Assembly (NCBI GenBank): GCA_001972305.1
Contig: BDDD01000378.1
Location: 124,715 to 188,714, forward strand
From: Cephalotus follicularis
Taxonomy: Eukaryota > Streptophyta > Magnoliopsida > Oxalidales > Cephalotaceae
Direction of reading: 5' to 3'
DNA length: 64,000 nt
The position numbers were made by a program, and so were the translations under genes. Positions 33,516 to 44,755 of this stretch are shown in pieces. Each line of letters opens with the position of its first letter. Position 1 is the first letter of the stretch. The notes under the pieces were generated by a model. It saw nothing but the letters and a program-made list of their open reading frames with translations, made no database searches and was not told the DNA's origin.

Positions 33516-34086
33516 ATAGTAACCGGACCAACTCCTCTGCCTGATATGTTAAGATTGTGAAGTCTGCCTTGTTGAGTAGAGTAGTACGAGGAAAGTGATA
33601 CGCGCCTGAAAGTAAATTATGATGTTGCATACATGAACATGGGTTGTATTTATAAAGTGGAATGTAGGCATCTTCCATGATCATTTCATCTGCATATTTC
33701 TACATATAGTAGCCTACACAACCATGGGTTGCTGACCCATTCATTGAATGGGTCTGGTTAAGGAACAAGTGGAGCGTCACAGCAACTCAAAGGATAAAGA
33801 GTAGTGTAAGTCCTCCTCCTCGTCAGTGCAGTTCTGTGGACCAGTTTAGTAAGTGAGAATTATGTAATAATTATATGATCTCCCGGTTTGTGGCAGAGCT
33901 TACTTGAGATTATAGTGTATAAATGTTGGCTTATCCACATAATTAATTTGATGATTATTCTACATGAGAGAGTGTGAATTAAAGTTTTAAATTTTTATGA
34001 TGGTTGAATTTATGGATTAATAAGTTATGTGTATGGTATGCCATGTGTCAAGCCATGGGACCCATCCCACGGATCGGGACGTGACA

Positions 34087-34138
34087 CAAGTTGTTAGAGA
34101 CAAAGGTGAATTTTCAGGGAAAACAGGTGTTGGGAAAT
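34087..34138. other. Short unassigned stretch between GyD LTR and TrG
   Basis: 52 bp with no feature I recognise. The 5 bp before TrG are GAAAT. The 5 bp after the TrG 3' LTR (41861-41865) are GGGTA, so no TSD is visible. Confidence 0.5.
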
Positions 34139-34260
34139 TGTTGACGTTGAGTCTCAATCCTAAGTTTTAATGATTACAAATTTGCATTTAACATGTTTAC
34201 TTAATGTGCAAGAAATGAGAAAGTTCCACAAAGGCAAAAATCATCTGCAGGGCAAAGACA

Positions 34261-34658
34261 TCGACCTTCCAGAAATGACAATGGCGTCCGTACAGAAGAC
34301 ATCGATCCCTTTCAAAAAGACATCGACGTCTTTAGTGCCAGAAGCTACTGATCAAATTTTAAATGAAGACATCGATTCATACAAGCAAAGACATCGATGT
34401 CCATACCAAAGACATCGATCCCTTTACTAAGACATCGACATCTTTCTAGACCTATCTGCAAATCCCAGAAAAGACTTCGACCCATGAAGAAGAAGTCGAC
34501 GTGATGTTCATATATTCAAAGCCTGGACAGATTCCCAGAAATGACATCGACGTCTTTTTAAATGGATTGACCCTGGAAACATGGAACGGCTAGTTGGCGT
34601 ACTTACAACGGGTAGTAACAGTCAAAGACATCGACGCCTTTCTAAAGACATTGACGTC
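34261..34658 (+). promoter_or_regulatory. GACATCGACGTC array in TrG 5' LTR
   Basis: Cores are at 34261, 34302, 34323, 34372, 34394, 34414, 34435, and further copies to 34630 and 34651. Most neighbouring gaps are 20-22 bp. In the sense direction the form is GACATCGACGTC, the same orientation as in Sir1. Confidence 0.78.
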
Positions 34659-34754
34659 TTTCTGTCAGCAGAGACAAAAATAGGAGTTGCATCAACATTT
34701 TTTTTATATCCAAAGTTCCCAAGACTTTTGCAACGGCTATAATCTGAAGAATGC

Positions 34755-34762
34755 TATAAATA
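34755..34762 (+). promoter_or_regulatory. TATA box of TrG 5' LTR
   Basis: TATAAATA lies in ATGCTATAAATACAAG, about 100 bp downstream of the last array motif. The 3' LTR has the same box at about 38128. Confidence 0.7.
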
Positions 34763-34877
34763 CAAGCCAAGAAACAAGCTCAATAGTTGATTTGCACCCG
34801 GAACCCAAAATCAAGTGTAAGGTGGTTTACTTTCATTTGCACCCGTAAGCCAAAAATCAAAGGTTGCTAATGGTACC

Positions 34878-34942
34878 TAGTGGAATCTCAAGGGGTTCTT
34901 GAGAAAATGGACGTAGGAACGGATTTTGCCAAACCACTATAA
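34878..34942 (+). promoter_or_regulatory. Structured R/U5 module of TrG LTR
   Basis: Outer arms TAGTGG/CCACTA, inner hairpin CTCAAG..CTTGAG, then ATGGACGTAGG. The 3' LTR copy (41638-41700) has GTGGACGTAGGCA and a second small stem GGCA..TGCC. Confidence 0.65.
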
Positions 34943-35100
34943 ATTCGTTTGCACACTCTCTATCCCTTATCTCTTTACTTACAATTGCATTATTTATTCT
35001 TGTGTGGATTGTTTAGTTTCATACTTTAATTTGTTATTTCCACAAACAAATTATTTTGTAGTTTAAGGTTGCCATATAAGGGTTATTGGTTTTTCTCAAT

Positions 35101-35112
35101 TGGTATCAGAGC
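35101..35112 (+). other. TrG primer-binding site
   Basis: TGGTATCAGAGC is a perfect match to the initiator tRNA-Met 3' end complement. It follows the LTR by 2 bp. Confidence 0.92.
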
Positions 35113-35153
35113 GGTTATTTCATTATTCTTAATTGTTAGAGATATAAAGATCC

Positions 35154-36823
35154 ATGGCAAACCATATGAATCTAAACATAGGATTAGAAGGTTCCTCCAT
35201 AACTAGACCTCCGTTCTTTGACAGAATTAACTATAGTTTTTGGAAGACTAGAATGACCATTTTTCTACAATCCCTAGACTATCAATTGTGGCATTTAATT
35301 GTTGATGGTCCTAGGATGCCCACAAAGACAATAGAAGGAGTAGTCTCTCCTAAATCCGAAAATGAGTATAATGATATTGATTTTAGGATGCTTCAATTAA
35401 ATTCTAAAGCTAAAAATATTTTATTTTGTGCCATTGGCCCTAATGAATTTAATCGGATATCTTCTTATGATTCGGCAAAAGAAATGTGGGATTTATTAGA
35501 AATCACTTACGAAGGCACCAATCAAGTAAAGGAATCGAAAATAAGCATGCTTGTACATGAGTACGAATTATTTGTGATGCATGATAATGAGTGTATTAGT
35601 GATATCTTTTCTCAATTTACTACTATCATTAGCTCTCTTAAGAATCTTGGCAAATCATATTCTAACCAAGAACTTGTAAGAAAAATTTTAAGATGCTTGC
35701 CGAAGAGTTGGACGCCTAAGGTGACGGCCATTGAGGAGGCTAAAGATCTCTCCACTCTCCCACTCGAACAACTCCTTGGTTCTTTGATGACACATGAGAC
35801 AACAATGAAGAATCATGAGAATGTGGAAGTCAAGAAGAAGAAGGCAATCGCTTTTAAAGCTTCAAAGGAAGATAGTGAAAGTGATGAAGATGGAGATGTT
35901 GCACTTATCACTTCCCAATTCAAAAGGTTTCTCAAAAATCAAAAAGGGAGAAAGAGTTTCAAAAAGAATTTCCCTCAAGATGAAGAGTCAAGCAAAAGGA
36001 AGAACCAACGTGCTACGAATGCAACAAGTCCGGCCACTTCAAAAACGAGTGTCCAAATCTTAAAAAGAAAGAGCAATTCAAGAAAAAGAATGAATACTTC
36101 AAGAAGAAGAAATGAATGGTAGCCACATGGTCGGATAGCGATCCCTCAAGCTCCGAAGAGGAAAGCGATGAAGAAGTTACACACATTGCCTACATGGCAA
36201 TTGAGGACAAGGAAGAAAATGAGGTAAATTTTACTTTCGATGAATTGCAAAATGCATATGAAAAATTGTATGATGAATATGAAAATGTATGTTTAAAGAA
36301 CAAGACCCTAAAGAAAAATGCTATTTCTATGACTAACGAATTAGAAATTCTAAAGAATGAAAATAGCAAATATGTGAACGAAATTGAATCTCTAAAGGAT
36401 AAAAATAGCTTTTATATAAATGAGATTGAAATTTTAAATGTTTCTTCAAAATTATCAATTGACTTTATGGAAGAAAATGAAAAGCTAAAAATTGAAATTG
36501 ATGCTTTAAAGAAATCTTTTTCAACTTTTTCAAATAGTAGTGCTAGATTGGATAATCTTTTAGGATTACAAAGATGTGTTTTTGACAAAGTCGGTCTTGG
36601 CTTTGAAGAAATGAAAAATATCAAACATTTTAAGAACTTCTTTGTTAAGAAAAATGAGCCTAAAATTGTTTGCAATTATTGTGGTAGAATAGGACATATT
36701 TCTACTTCTTGTATTTATAGAAATAACTTTTGCTATGGTAAAACTAGAGAGATTTGGGTTCCAAAAGGAACTCTTGTGACTAACTTGAAAGGACCCAAAC
36801 TCAAATGGGTACCAAAAGCTTAA
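35154..36823 (+). pseudogene. gag: TrG gag with one frameshift and one stop
   Basis: The start is the ATG at 35154, 42 bp after the PBS. Residues 1-270 match Sir1 gag: PPFFDRINYSFWKTRMTIFL, AKEMWDLLEITYEGTNQVKE, RKILRCLPKSWTPKVTAIEEAK. A frameshift near 35980-36005 moves the zinc knuckle (CYECNKSGHFKNEC, 36011-36052) out of frame, and a TGA near 36113 precedes MVATWSDSD. The second part, to 36823, has the coiled coil (NELEILKNENSKYVNEIESL) and second knuckle (CNYCGRIGHISTSC), ending TKEIWVPKGTL-like as in Sir1. Gag would bind and package the TrG RNA; this copy cannot make the full protein. Domain order and length (about 555 codons) match Sir1. Confidence 0.88.
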
Positions 36824-37493
36824 ACTTTGTTTTGTAGGTGTACTTGAAGTCAAGCTCAATCATTTCAAGTACATAACTTGGGGAGACAAGCTCTTGTTGA
36901 GGGGGAGGTATCATTTTGCTCTCTTTGTTTTGATCTTTTATTTTCAATTGGTATATTTCAAAATCTTAAATTATTTTATTGATAATATAACTTCAACAAT
37001 TGGTATAAGTATCATTTTATCCAAAAATTGGTCTCTCTCAATTTTTTTTTTTGATATTGATATTTTAATGTTCAATGGACTTTATTTCAATTGGTATTCC
37101 TTTATTCTCATTTGATATCCCTTTAAAACTGTTTAATTGGTATCAAAGTTTAGACATAATCTTTTTGATGCTCACAAAAAGGGGGAGAATGCTTAATGCT
37201 TAAGGAAAAATTGATAGATTATGCGTACGGGGAAATGCTTAGGAAAAGCTAGATATGAAATGTGCTTTTAATGATGAATATGTTAAGGGGGAGTTTTATG
37301 GTAAAAAGGAAGCTAGATAAAATTTACTTGCATAAATCGTTATTTGCATAAAAAAATTTTAGATATCATATTAAGGGGGAGTATATCTAAAGTTTTTATG
37401 TTGGTATCTAAAAGAAAATCTTTTTGCTTTGAAATGTCATATATTTTTCCATAATGAAGCAAATTTTTGTAATCATCAAAAAGGGGGAGATTG
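36824..37493 (+). other. TrG non-coding tail with PPT
   Basis: Right after gag, TTTGTTTTGTAGGTGT matches Sir1 sequence just before protease (TTCTTGTTTTGTAGGTGT), so the pol deletion begins there. The rest is A/T-rich with repeated GGGGGAG runs (36900, 37183, 37288, 37375) and no ORF of note. AAAAAGGGGGAGAT (37480-37493) is the PPT. Confidence 0.75.
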
Positions 37494-38157
37494 TTGACGT
37501 TGAGTCTCAATCCTAAGTTTTAATGATTACAAATTTGCATTTAACATGTTTACTTAATGTGTAAGAAATAAGAAAGTTCCACAAAGGCAAAAATCATCTG
37601 CAGGGCAAAAACATCGACCTTCCAGAAATGACATCGACGTCCGTACAGAAGACATCGATCCCTTTCAAAAAGACATCGACGTCTTTAGTGCCAGAAGCTA
37701 CTGATCAAATTTTAAATGAAGACATCGATCCATACAAGCAAAGACATCGACGTCGGTACCAAAGACATTGATCCCTTTACTAAGACATCGACGTCTTTCT
37801 AGACCTATCTTCAAATCTCAGAAAAGACATCGACCCATGAAGAAGAAGTCGACGTGATGTTCATATATTCAAAGCCTGGACAGATTCCCAAAAATGACAT
37901 CGACGCCTTTAAAAAGACATCGATGTCTTTTTAAATGGATTGACCCGAGAAACATGGAACGGCTAGTTGGCGCACTTACAACGGGTAGTAACAGTCAAAG
38001 ACATCGACGTCTTTCTAAAGACATCGACGTCTTTCTGTTAGCAGAGACAAAAACAGGAGTTGTATCAACATTTTTTTTATATCCAAAGTTCCCAAGACTT
38101 TTGCAACGGCTATAATCTGAAGAATGCTATAAATACAAGCCAAGAAACAAGCTCAAT
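37494..38157 (+). repeat. TrG 3' LTR, left part
   Basis: It starts TGTTGACGTTGAG after the PPT and follows the 5' LTR to GAAACAAGCTCAATA, where GyC LTR sequence begins. The array spans 37614-38034, with cores 20-21 bp apart. Confidence 0.88.
37614..38034 (+). promoter_or_regulatory. GACATCGACGTC array in TrG 3' LTR
   Basis: The cores from 37614 to 38024 are the same array as at 34261-34658, with extra copies and fewer CG-to-TG changes (e.g. the pair at 38004 and 38024, both GACATCGACGTC). Confidence 0.78.
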
Positions 38158-38159
38158 AT

Positions 38160-39401
38160 CATAAACGTATAAGGTATGCTACTGGTTAATGGGTACACAA
38201 CCATAATATCAATCCGAAACCAAACAGGTGATTCCAAGTGGTTAAACAACCATCTGAAATGAACATCACAGTTCATACAATTTCCCAGAAAAGGAGTCGA
38301 TGTCTTTACAAAAGACGTCGATGTCTTTTACAACACAGAACGTGTTTTCCAAAATTTTAACCCACCAAGCCATCAACAAACCCATCCCTTACACAACAGA
38401 TTCACGCATTCATGTAATCATACATGCAAGCTTAACTCAGTGCATCACAGTAACACTTCAACAAGTCCAGAATCACAATCTAGTCAATAACATGAAATTC
38501 ACCATGCTATACATTAACTTAAAACTCAAAGTGCACATATAAATTCATCACTTTCCCCTACCTTAATGTTCCAAGTTAGGAACTGGAAAGTCCACCTCTT
38601 TTAGTATCCAAACAGGTCGCAGCAGCCTCTCTAGGTCCGTCCCGTAGCTGCACCAGTAGTTCCAAGGTCCAAGGTCCAAGCTCCAAGCTCAACAATGGCA
38701 CACACACACTCACTGTTTTTCTTTCTTCTCTCTCTTCTGGTGTTATAAAACGAGAGAGAGAAGTGGGGAAGGGTATTCTTATGCAGATGACTCCCACCTA
38801 ACACCCTTCTTTTGTCATTTAACATCCACTCCCGAGATCTCTCCCACTTCCAAGTTTTCTGCATATCTTTTTGTTTTCTAATCTCTCTTTTGCAGGTTGC
38901 ATGGTAGGATGGCATGATCCTTGCATGTTCCATGTGAGGTTAGGTTTTAGTGCTTCTGGTCAGTACACAGACATGCTCAACACGTCGAATCGCACTTGAC
39001 AAGGCATTAGATAAAGCCTTTAAACAATTCCCCTTGCACGTTATGCTGCCGACGAAGAACGTGCTGGCCATTCTTACAAAGGCGTCGACGTCTTTCCTTG
39101 GACGTCGACGTCTTTTGCATTTTGTAAGAAGGTGTCGATGCCTTCTTCCGTTGTCGACGTGCATGTCCCTTCCTTCACGTGTACCCTGGATCCAATAGGA
39201 GTCGATGTCTTTCCAAAAGACGTCGATGTCATTATGCCAAAATAGTGCCGTTTCAAGCTTATAACGCACATTCCATTACCAAAGTCATAAGTAGGGTTTG
39301 TAGCATCTTTTGAGTTCAAAAACTCAACATTCTCATTAAATCAAGTTTAATGATTACATCATAAATGGAAATATTACACCAGGAAAATACCGGGCGTTAC
39401 A
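38160..39401 (-). repeat. GyC 3' LTR, inner 1242 bp
   Basis: It ends ..ACCGGGCGTTACA at 39401 beside the PPT and matches 48644-49885. Palindrome pairs are at 38297/38318, 39084/39104, 39135/39153 and 39202/39223. GGACGTCGACGTCTTTT at 39102 contains the perfect 12-bp palindrome. A CT/GA-rich stretch is at 38700-38760. Confidence 0.88.
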
Positions 39402-39446
39402 TCCACCCCTCCTTCAAGAAATTTCGTCCTCAAAATTTACACAGTG

Positions 39447-41517
39447 CTAGAACAAGTGTGGGTAGCGTTCTCGGATGTCCTCCTCACGCTCCCAAGTTGC
39501 CTCATCTGGTTTGTGGAACTGCCATTGAACCTTGACCGTGGAAATGGTTCGGTTCCTCAAAGTCTGTATCTTCTGATCGAGAATCCGCACAGGTAACTCC
39601 TCATAAGATAGATCATCCTGTACAGGAACAGTACCATAATCCAGGACATGTGATGGGTCCGGGATATATCTCCTTAGCATAGATATGTGGAAGACGTTGT
39701 GCACGTTTGACAGTGCAAGAGGTAAGGCAAGCTGATAGGCTACCTCCCCAACTCTCTCTAGAATCTCGAAAGGACCAATGTAGCGAGGAGCTAATTTTCC
39801 CTTCTTCCCAAACCGTTGCACGCCTTTCCACAGTGATACTTTCAGGAACACGTGATCACCCACGTTAAAGACCAGAGGACTTCGCTTCACACTGTCAGTG
39901 TAGCTCTTCTGCCGACTCTGAGCAGCAAGCAGCTTCTTCTTGATCGTCCTGATCTTTTCTGAAGTTTCCTCCACCAGTTCTGTCCTGAGTAAAGGTCGCT
40001 CCCTGACCTCATCCCAACACACAGGGGATCTGCACTTCCTCCCATACAGTGCCATGCCAATGCTGGAATGATAGCTGTTATTGTAAGAAAACTCTATCAG
40101 AGGAATATGATCCTCCCAGGTACCAGCAAAATCAATAATGCACGTCCGTAGCATATCCTCCAAGGTCTGGATGGTACGCTCAGACTGCCCATCGGTCTAA
40201 GGGTGGAAGGCAGTACTCAAGTTCAGCTTCATCCCGAAAGCTGACTGAAACCTCTTCCAAAAGTTGGAAGTGAAGATAGCATCTCTATCACATACGATGC
40301 TGACTGGAACCCCATGTAGCCTCACAATCTCCTTTACATACAACCGAGCCAGCTTGCTCGCAGAATCAGTAACGTGTGTCGGTAGAAAGTGTGCTGATTT
40401 GGTGAGTCTATCCACGATAACCCACACCGCATTATGGCGGTTCCGAGTCAGAGGAAAACCTGAAACAAAATCCATTGTAACATGTTCCCACTTCCACTCC
40501 GAAAAGGGCAAAGGCTGTAGCAAACCTGCCGGTCTCTGGTGTTCGGCCTTAACTATCTGGCAAGTCCAACACTTCGCCACGTACTCGGAGATATCCCACT
40601 TCATGAAGGGCCACCAATAACACTTCTTCATGTCTTGATACATTTTCGTGCTACCAGGATGAACACTGTACATAGATTTATGAGCCCCGCGGAGTAGCTC
40701 ATCCTTCACTCTAGGCTCATTCGGAAGGCATACACGTCCCCGATATCTCATAATACCATCATCATGTACCCTGAAATCCGACTCCGAATCCAGATTCTCT
40801 CGAATCCGCTGCGATTCAGGATCATCTGGTTGTGCCTCTTTGATGCGATGCAGTAACACTGGTTCTACCCGCATGTCTGCTAGAATGATCCCCGGTGACT
40901 GATTAAACGGGTACCATTCTCGGAGGTCTTCCAGCATCTTCCATTGTGACACCATAGTACTAGCAAGCATAGCCTTGCGACTCAAGGCATCAGCGACTAC
41001 ATTCTCTTTCCCCGGGTGGTACTGGATACTGCAGTCATAATCATTAAAGAACTCCACCCATCGGCGCTGTCTCATGTTCAGTGTGTCTTGGCAGAACAGG
41101 TACCTTAAACTTTTATGATCATTGAAGATCTCAAACTGTGCCCCATAAAGATAGTGTCTCCACTTCTTAAGGGCAAAGATAATAGCCGCAAGTTCAAGGT
41201 CATGAGTCGGGCAGTTTTCTTCATACGGCTTTAGCTTCCTAGAAGCGTAAGCAATCGCCTTTCCTCGCTGCATCAGCACGCAGCCCAAGCCCTTACCCGA
41301 TGCATCGCTATAGACTACAAAGCCCTCATTACCCTCAGGTAATGTCAAGATAGGAGCGGAAACCAACCGATCCTTTAGCTCACGGAAACTGGCTTCACAA
41401 CCTTCATCCCAGACAAACAGAGTCTTCTTCTGGGTCAATCTTGTCAAAGGCTCAGCTATTCTTGAGAAATTCTGAATAAACCTTCTGTAATATCCCGCCA
41501 AGCCAAGAAAACTACGG
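39447..41517 (-). pseudogene. pol: GyC pol 3' half: RNase H, integrase, chromodomain-like tail
   Basis: In minus sense from 41517: RT/RNase H connection (SFLGLAGYYRRFI), RNase H (YSDASGKGLGCVLMQ, DHKSLRYLF, RRWVEFFNDYDCSIQYHPGK), H2C2 zinc site (HPGSTKMYQDM..CWTCQIVK), integrase core with D, D, E in TMDFVSGFP, CDRDAIFTS and the segment after STAFHP, then [35 protein letters not shown] and the tail [15 protein letters not shown]. One TAG at 40199-40197 breaks the frame at the FHP/TDGQ motif, a glutamine position in relatives. Otherwise it is open. The lineage is Tekay/Del-like. The missing upstream half is probably 44756-47020, with about 60 residues lost. Confidence 0.93.
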
Positions 41518-41860
41518 GAACCCAAAATCAAGTGTAAGGTGTTTGTTTGATTTGCACCCGGAACCCAAAATCAAGTGTAAGGTGGTTTACTTTGATTTGC
41601 ACCCGTAAGCCGAAAATCAAAGGTTGCTAGTGGTACCTAGTGGAATCTCAATGGGTTCTTGAGAAAGTGGACGTAGGCACGGATTTGCCGAACCACTATA
41701 AATTCGTTTGCACACTCTTTATCCCTTATCTCTTTACTTACAATTGCATTATTTATTCTTTTGTGGATTGTTTAGTTTCATACTTTAATTTGTTATTTCT
41801 GCAAACAAATTATTTTGTAGTCTAAGGTTGCCATATAAGGGTTATTGGTTTTTCTCAACA
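41518..41860 (+). repeat. TrG 3' LTR, right part
   Basis: It matches 34822-35098 and ends ..GGTTTTTCTCAACA. It carries an extra copy of the AACCCAAAATCAAGTGTAAGG unit relative to the 5' LTR. The structured module is at 41638-41700. Confidence 0.85.
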
Positions 41861-42971
41861 GGGTAAAGCGTCGACAGTTACAATGTAACCGTCAGCGCTT
41901 AGGGACAAACCGTCAAAGGCCAAATATCAAGCGTCAGCAGTTCAGCAACTTGGTCAAAGTTAATATGTATAAAGCAGCAACGCTTAGCTCAACACTGTCA
42001 GTGCTTAGAGCCAAAATGCACCAACTGTTAAGAAGGCCATGCTAGCGCTTTGACACAATGAATTCACAAAGTTGCTCAAACACGTGAAGCAGCGATGCTT
42101 AAAGGAAACCGTTAGCGCTTTGTGCAAAGTGAAGAAAAGTTACACCAAGCCTCAACGGTTAAAGAATCTAGACTAAATAACACACAAACCGATGACGCCT
42201 TTATTTAAAGTGGCAGCGCTTTACTAAGCGTAGAGTTGAAATTGAAAAACCGACAAAGTTTTAAAAGGGGAGACTCAAATTAAGGCGTAACGGTAACCTC
42301 TAAGTGTCGACGCTTAGATCTAAACCGGCGATGCTTTGATAGGGGGATTACAATCTGCTCAATCTTATCAACGCTGAATTAAATGCAGAGTTTTCCAAAT
42401 TGTTTCCAACGGCTCTCTAACGTCTCCAACGGCTATTTCCTGCTACACACTATAAATAGGAGGCTTGAATCACAACAACATGACACAACAATCAACACTA
42501 CAATACTTTGTCATCAAATTTCGTTAGCAAGTGCTATTATTTTATTTTGAGTTACTGTAAGGTAGCATATTCAGTCAATATCCAACCTTAGAGAGGTTAT
42601 ACAAAAACACCCAACAACTTTGTATTACTTTTATTATCAAGGGAGTGAACCCAAAGTGTATGTGATTGAGCTGAATCACAAAAATTGTAAGGTGCACTGA
42701 ATCGCTCCAGTAAAGATATTCGGAGTTTGTATTTAAGGGTGAATACTAGTGGAATCTCAATGAGGTATTTGGAAAAGTGGACATAGGCAAGATTTAGCCA
42801 AACCACTCTAAAACTGTGTTTGCAATTTCTAAACTCTATCTCTTTACTTATAGTCATTTTTATATTGGAATTGTTGTTTTACCTTTATACTGTTATCATA
42901 TATCAAAAAAGTTTATAAGTTTATACATACTACAATTCACCCCCCCCCCCCTCCACCTTGTAGTAATTTCA
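41861..42971 (+). repeat. CopE: copia LTR fragment, 5' end missing
   Basis: It has the copia LTR layout of Sir1 and TrG but is a different family. A degenerate palindrome array (41871-42335), a TATA box TATAAATAGG (42451-42460), the structured module (42746-42810) and a terminal CAATTCACCCCCC stretch ending TTTCA at 42971 are in order. The start TG is not found, and no PBS or coding follows, so this is a truncated solo LTR. Confidence 0.75.
41871..42335 (+). promoter_or_regulatory. Degenerate GTCGACGCTT array in CopE
   Basis: Starts at 41871, 41892 (TCAG), 41912 (TCAA), 41934 and on to 42307 and 42328 are about 20-22 bp apart. Many are GTCAGCGCTT, a decayed GTCGACGCTT. It is the oldest-looking of the arrays. 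Confidence 0.6.
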
Positions 42972-43835
42972 TCCCTGACCACGAGGCATGCTACCGGACA
43001 CATGACACTTGCATATAAATTCTAATGTGAATGTCTACATGCAATGCATGATATGGATGGGTCTAGAAAATTTAAATCCATTTTTCCTTTTCTTCAAAAT
43101 CTTGAAAACATTCCACTTTAAAAGTCTGGAGAATCTAAAACCAAACGCTCTGATAGCAAAATTTCTCACCCCCGTCCCGACAGGTATCAGATAATCCTGC
43201 CGAGACATATGTGACAATCACATGACAAGCCTCATTTCAGAAACCCCCACGTGATATCTTAAAACCGTTTGAAAACTGCCTAAAACCATTTAATCAAATT
43301 AAAAGTCATAAAGTAGAACTTTTTTAAAAACTTAAAAATAATTCTAACTCTTAAATTTTTTCAAAAATCGGGCATGTAGTATCCGTTTATCGAACTATAC
43401 CCCCAATAAAGAAAACACAATTCATAAAACGGACTCAACCCCTCAGCAAACCACAATTTAAAATAGTAAACATGCGTGGGTTGGGCTCCACCTCAACCAT
43501 GTTATCAAAGAATAAATTATAAATAGGGCTCAGGCCTTTAAAAACCATACAAACATTCATATATAAATATAAATAATGAATAATTTAAATGATGATGTCG
43601 TGGATGCTATGCATATGCTGGAACCCTAGTGGTCATGCCCTCGTGGTCCGACGTCGACTGAAGCAGACTTAGCAACTATTTTGCCACTATCTGAAAAAGA
43701 TAAAAGGGAGGGGGTTAGTCCAAATGACTAAGTGAGATAGAACACTTCCCCTGAAACATCAATAGGAAGGACAAGAATATATTGAAATAAAGGAGAAATA
43801 ATATCAACAGAGATATAAGCATAAATAATGTAGAA
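42972..43835 (-). repeat. GyA-family fragment: leader, PBS and LTR end
   Basis: 42972-43160 resembles 19800-19928, including CCAAACGCTCTGATAGCAAA as the PBS. 43164-43835 resembles the start of the GyA LTR (AAATCGGGCATGTAGTATCC; GAGGGGGTTAGTCCAA; GACTAAGTGAG) but is clearly diverged. It is cut at 43836 by GyF. No gene was seen. Confidence 0.75.
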
Positions 43836-44719
43836 TGTCACGCCCCGAACCGTGAGGGAAACCCCCACGACCCGACACTTGATCACCTTCCTTTCAATCC
43901 TTAAATCTCATTATTCAAAAAGCGCTATAAATTTAAAATTTTAATCAATCATATCATATCAGCGGAATAATCAATTGAATATATTCTAACTCTTATAATT
44001 TTACGAAAATCGAGCATGTGTTATCCGTTTATCAGACTATACCCCCTGTAAAGGGAAACACAATTTATAAAGTGGGCTCAGCCCTCAACGAACCATACTC
44101 CCGTAGGAGGAAATCAGAATTATATCATTCTAATACCTCAAATGATGAACCCATCCATATCCAGTGCATTAACACACATATATCTTAAGCATTGCCACAA
44201 GCCGGTAGGTCGGTAGCTGAATAAAACAAATCTCTATTTCATCTTTAGATTGTCTCTTAAACATAACAAGTCTTATGCTAACTCATACAAGGTAAACCAT
44301 ATACGCAATGTATATAACCAATATCTGAAACTCATATAGGAAAATTTGTATACATAAGATGAATAATAATAATATGAATTCCCTATCTGAGAATCTGCCC
44401 TAGATGTCCATCCATCTCAGTCTATCTCACTGCAATACATCACCTATACCTGGATCTGAACCTGAACCTGACCCATTCCATTATGAAATGGGTCAGCAAC
44501 CTTTGGCCATGTACAATATACATATGCAATGAAATGTGCAAATTGAAGCAAGTATATATGTATGTGTCATGAGGATACATAACAAACAGGAATGTCAAAT
44601 GATATTAACATAACTCATCAATGTTCAGCAGTTCATAATTATAGCTATGTCATTCTATACCCTTAGGTATTCTACTAGGAATCTAGAGCTTGACTACATA
44701 TATATATTGTCCCATACCA

Positions 44720-44755
<36 letters not shown>
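43836..44755 (-). repeat. GyF 3' LTR, left part, ending in (AT)n
   Basis: It is similar to 54102-54990 throughout. It ends in an (AT)n tract at 44722-44755 directly against GyC RT sequence, so the GyC truncation point is in the microsatellite. Confidence 0.85.

Larger units (their letters stand above)
32040..34086 (+). repeat. GyD LTR (about 2.05 kb) with two minisatellites
   Basis: It starts TGTAATGCCCCTG after the PPT and ends ..GGGACGTGACA. A (TTA)n tract (32066-32115), a (GT)n tract (32121-32151), a 48-bp minisatellite and a 31-bp minisatellite lie within. No GTCGAC array was noticed here. No gene was seen. Confidence 0.8.
34139..35098 (+). repeat. TrG 5' LTR (about 960 bp)
   Basis: It begins TGTTGACGTTGAGTCTCAATCC, truncating here to the shared start TGTTGACG also used by Sir1, and ends at ..GTTTTTCTCAA just before the PBS. 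The expected terminal CA of the 3' copy (..TTCTCAACA, 41860) is missing here. It contains the palindrome array, TATA box and structured module. Confidence 0.85.
38158..41517 (-). mobile_element. GyC 3' half (partial LTR, PPT, RNase H-integrase) inside TrG LTR
   Basis: 38160-39401 equals 48644-49885 (offset 10484) with few differences. 39402-39417 is the PPT (minus TTGAAGGAGGGGTGGA). 39447-41517 is pol. The LTR lacks its 1.5-kb outer end and pol stops at the RT/RNase H connection. The left joint falls inside the TrG LTR, which resumes at 41518 with about 45 bp lost. No TSD is visible, so this is not a simple insertion. Confidence 0.8.
34139..41860 (+). mobile_element. TrG: gag-only SIRE-type copia element (TR-GAG), 3' LTR interrupted
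   Basis: 5' LTR (34139-35098), PBS (35101-35112), gag (35154-36823), non-coding tail, PPT (37480-37493) and 3' LTR (37494-38157 + 41518-41860) are in order. There is no protease, integrase, RT or RNase H between gag and PPT, only about 660 bp. Gag and both LTR ends are related to Sir1, so Sir1-like elements could supply pol. The class is terminal-repeat retrotransposon with gag domain. The 3' LTR is split by the GyC 3' half (38158-41517). Confidence 0.85.

Noticed and set aside
34134..34138. TSD for TrG
   Set aside because: The left flank is GAAAT and the right flank at 41861-41865 is GGGTA. They do not match, so no TSD is claimed.
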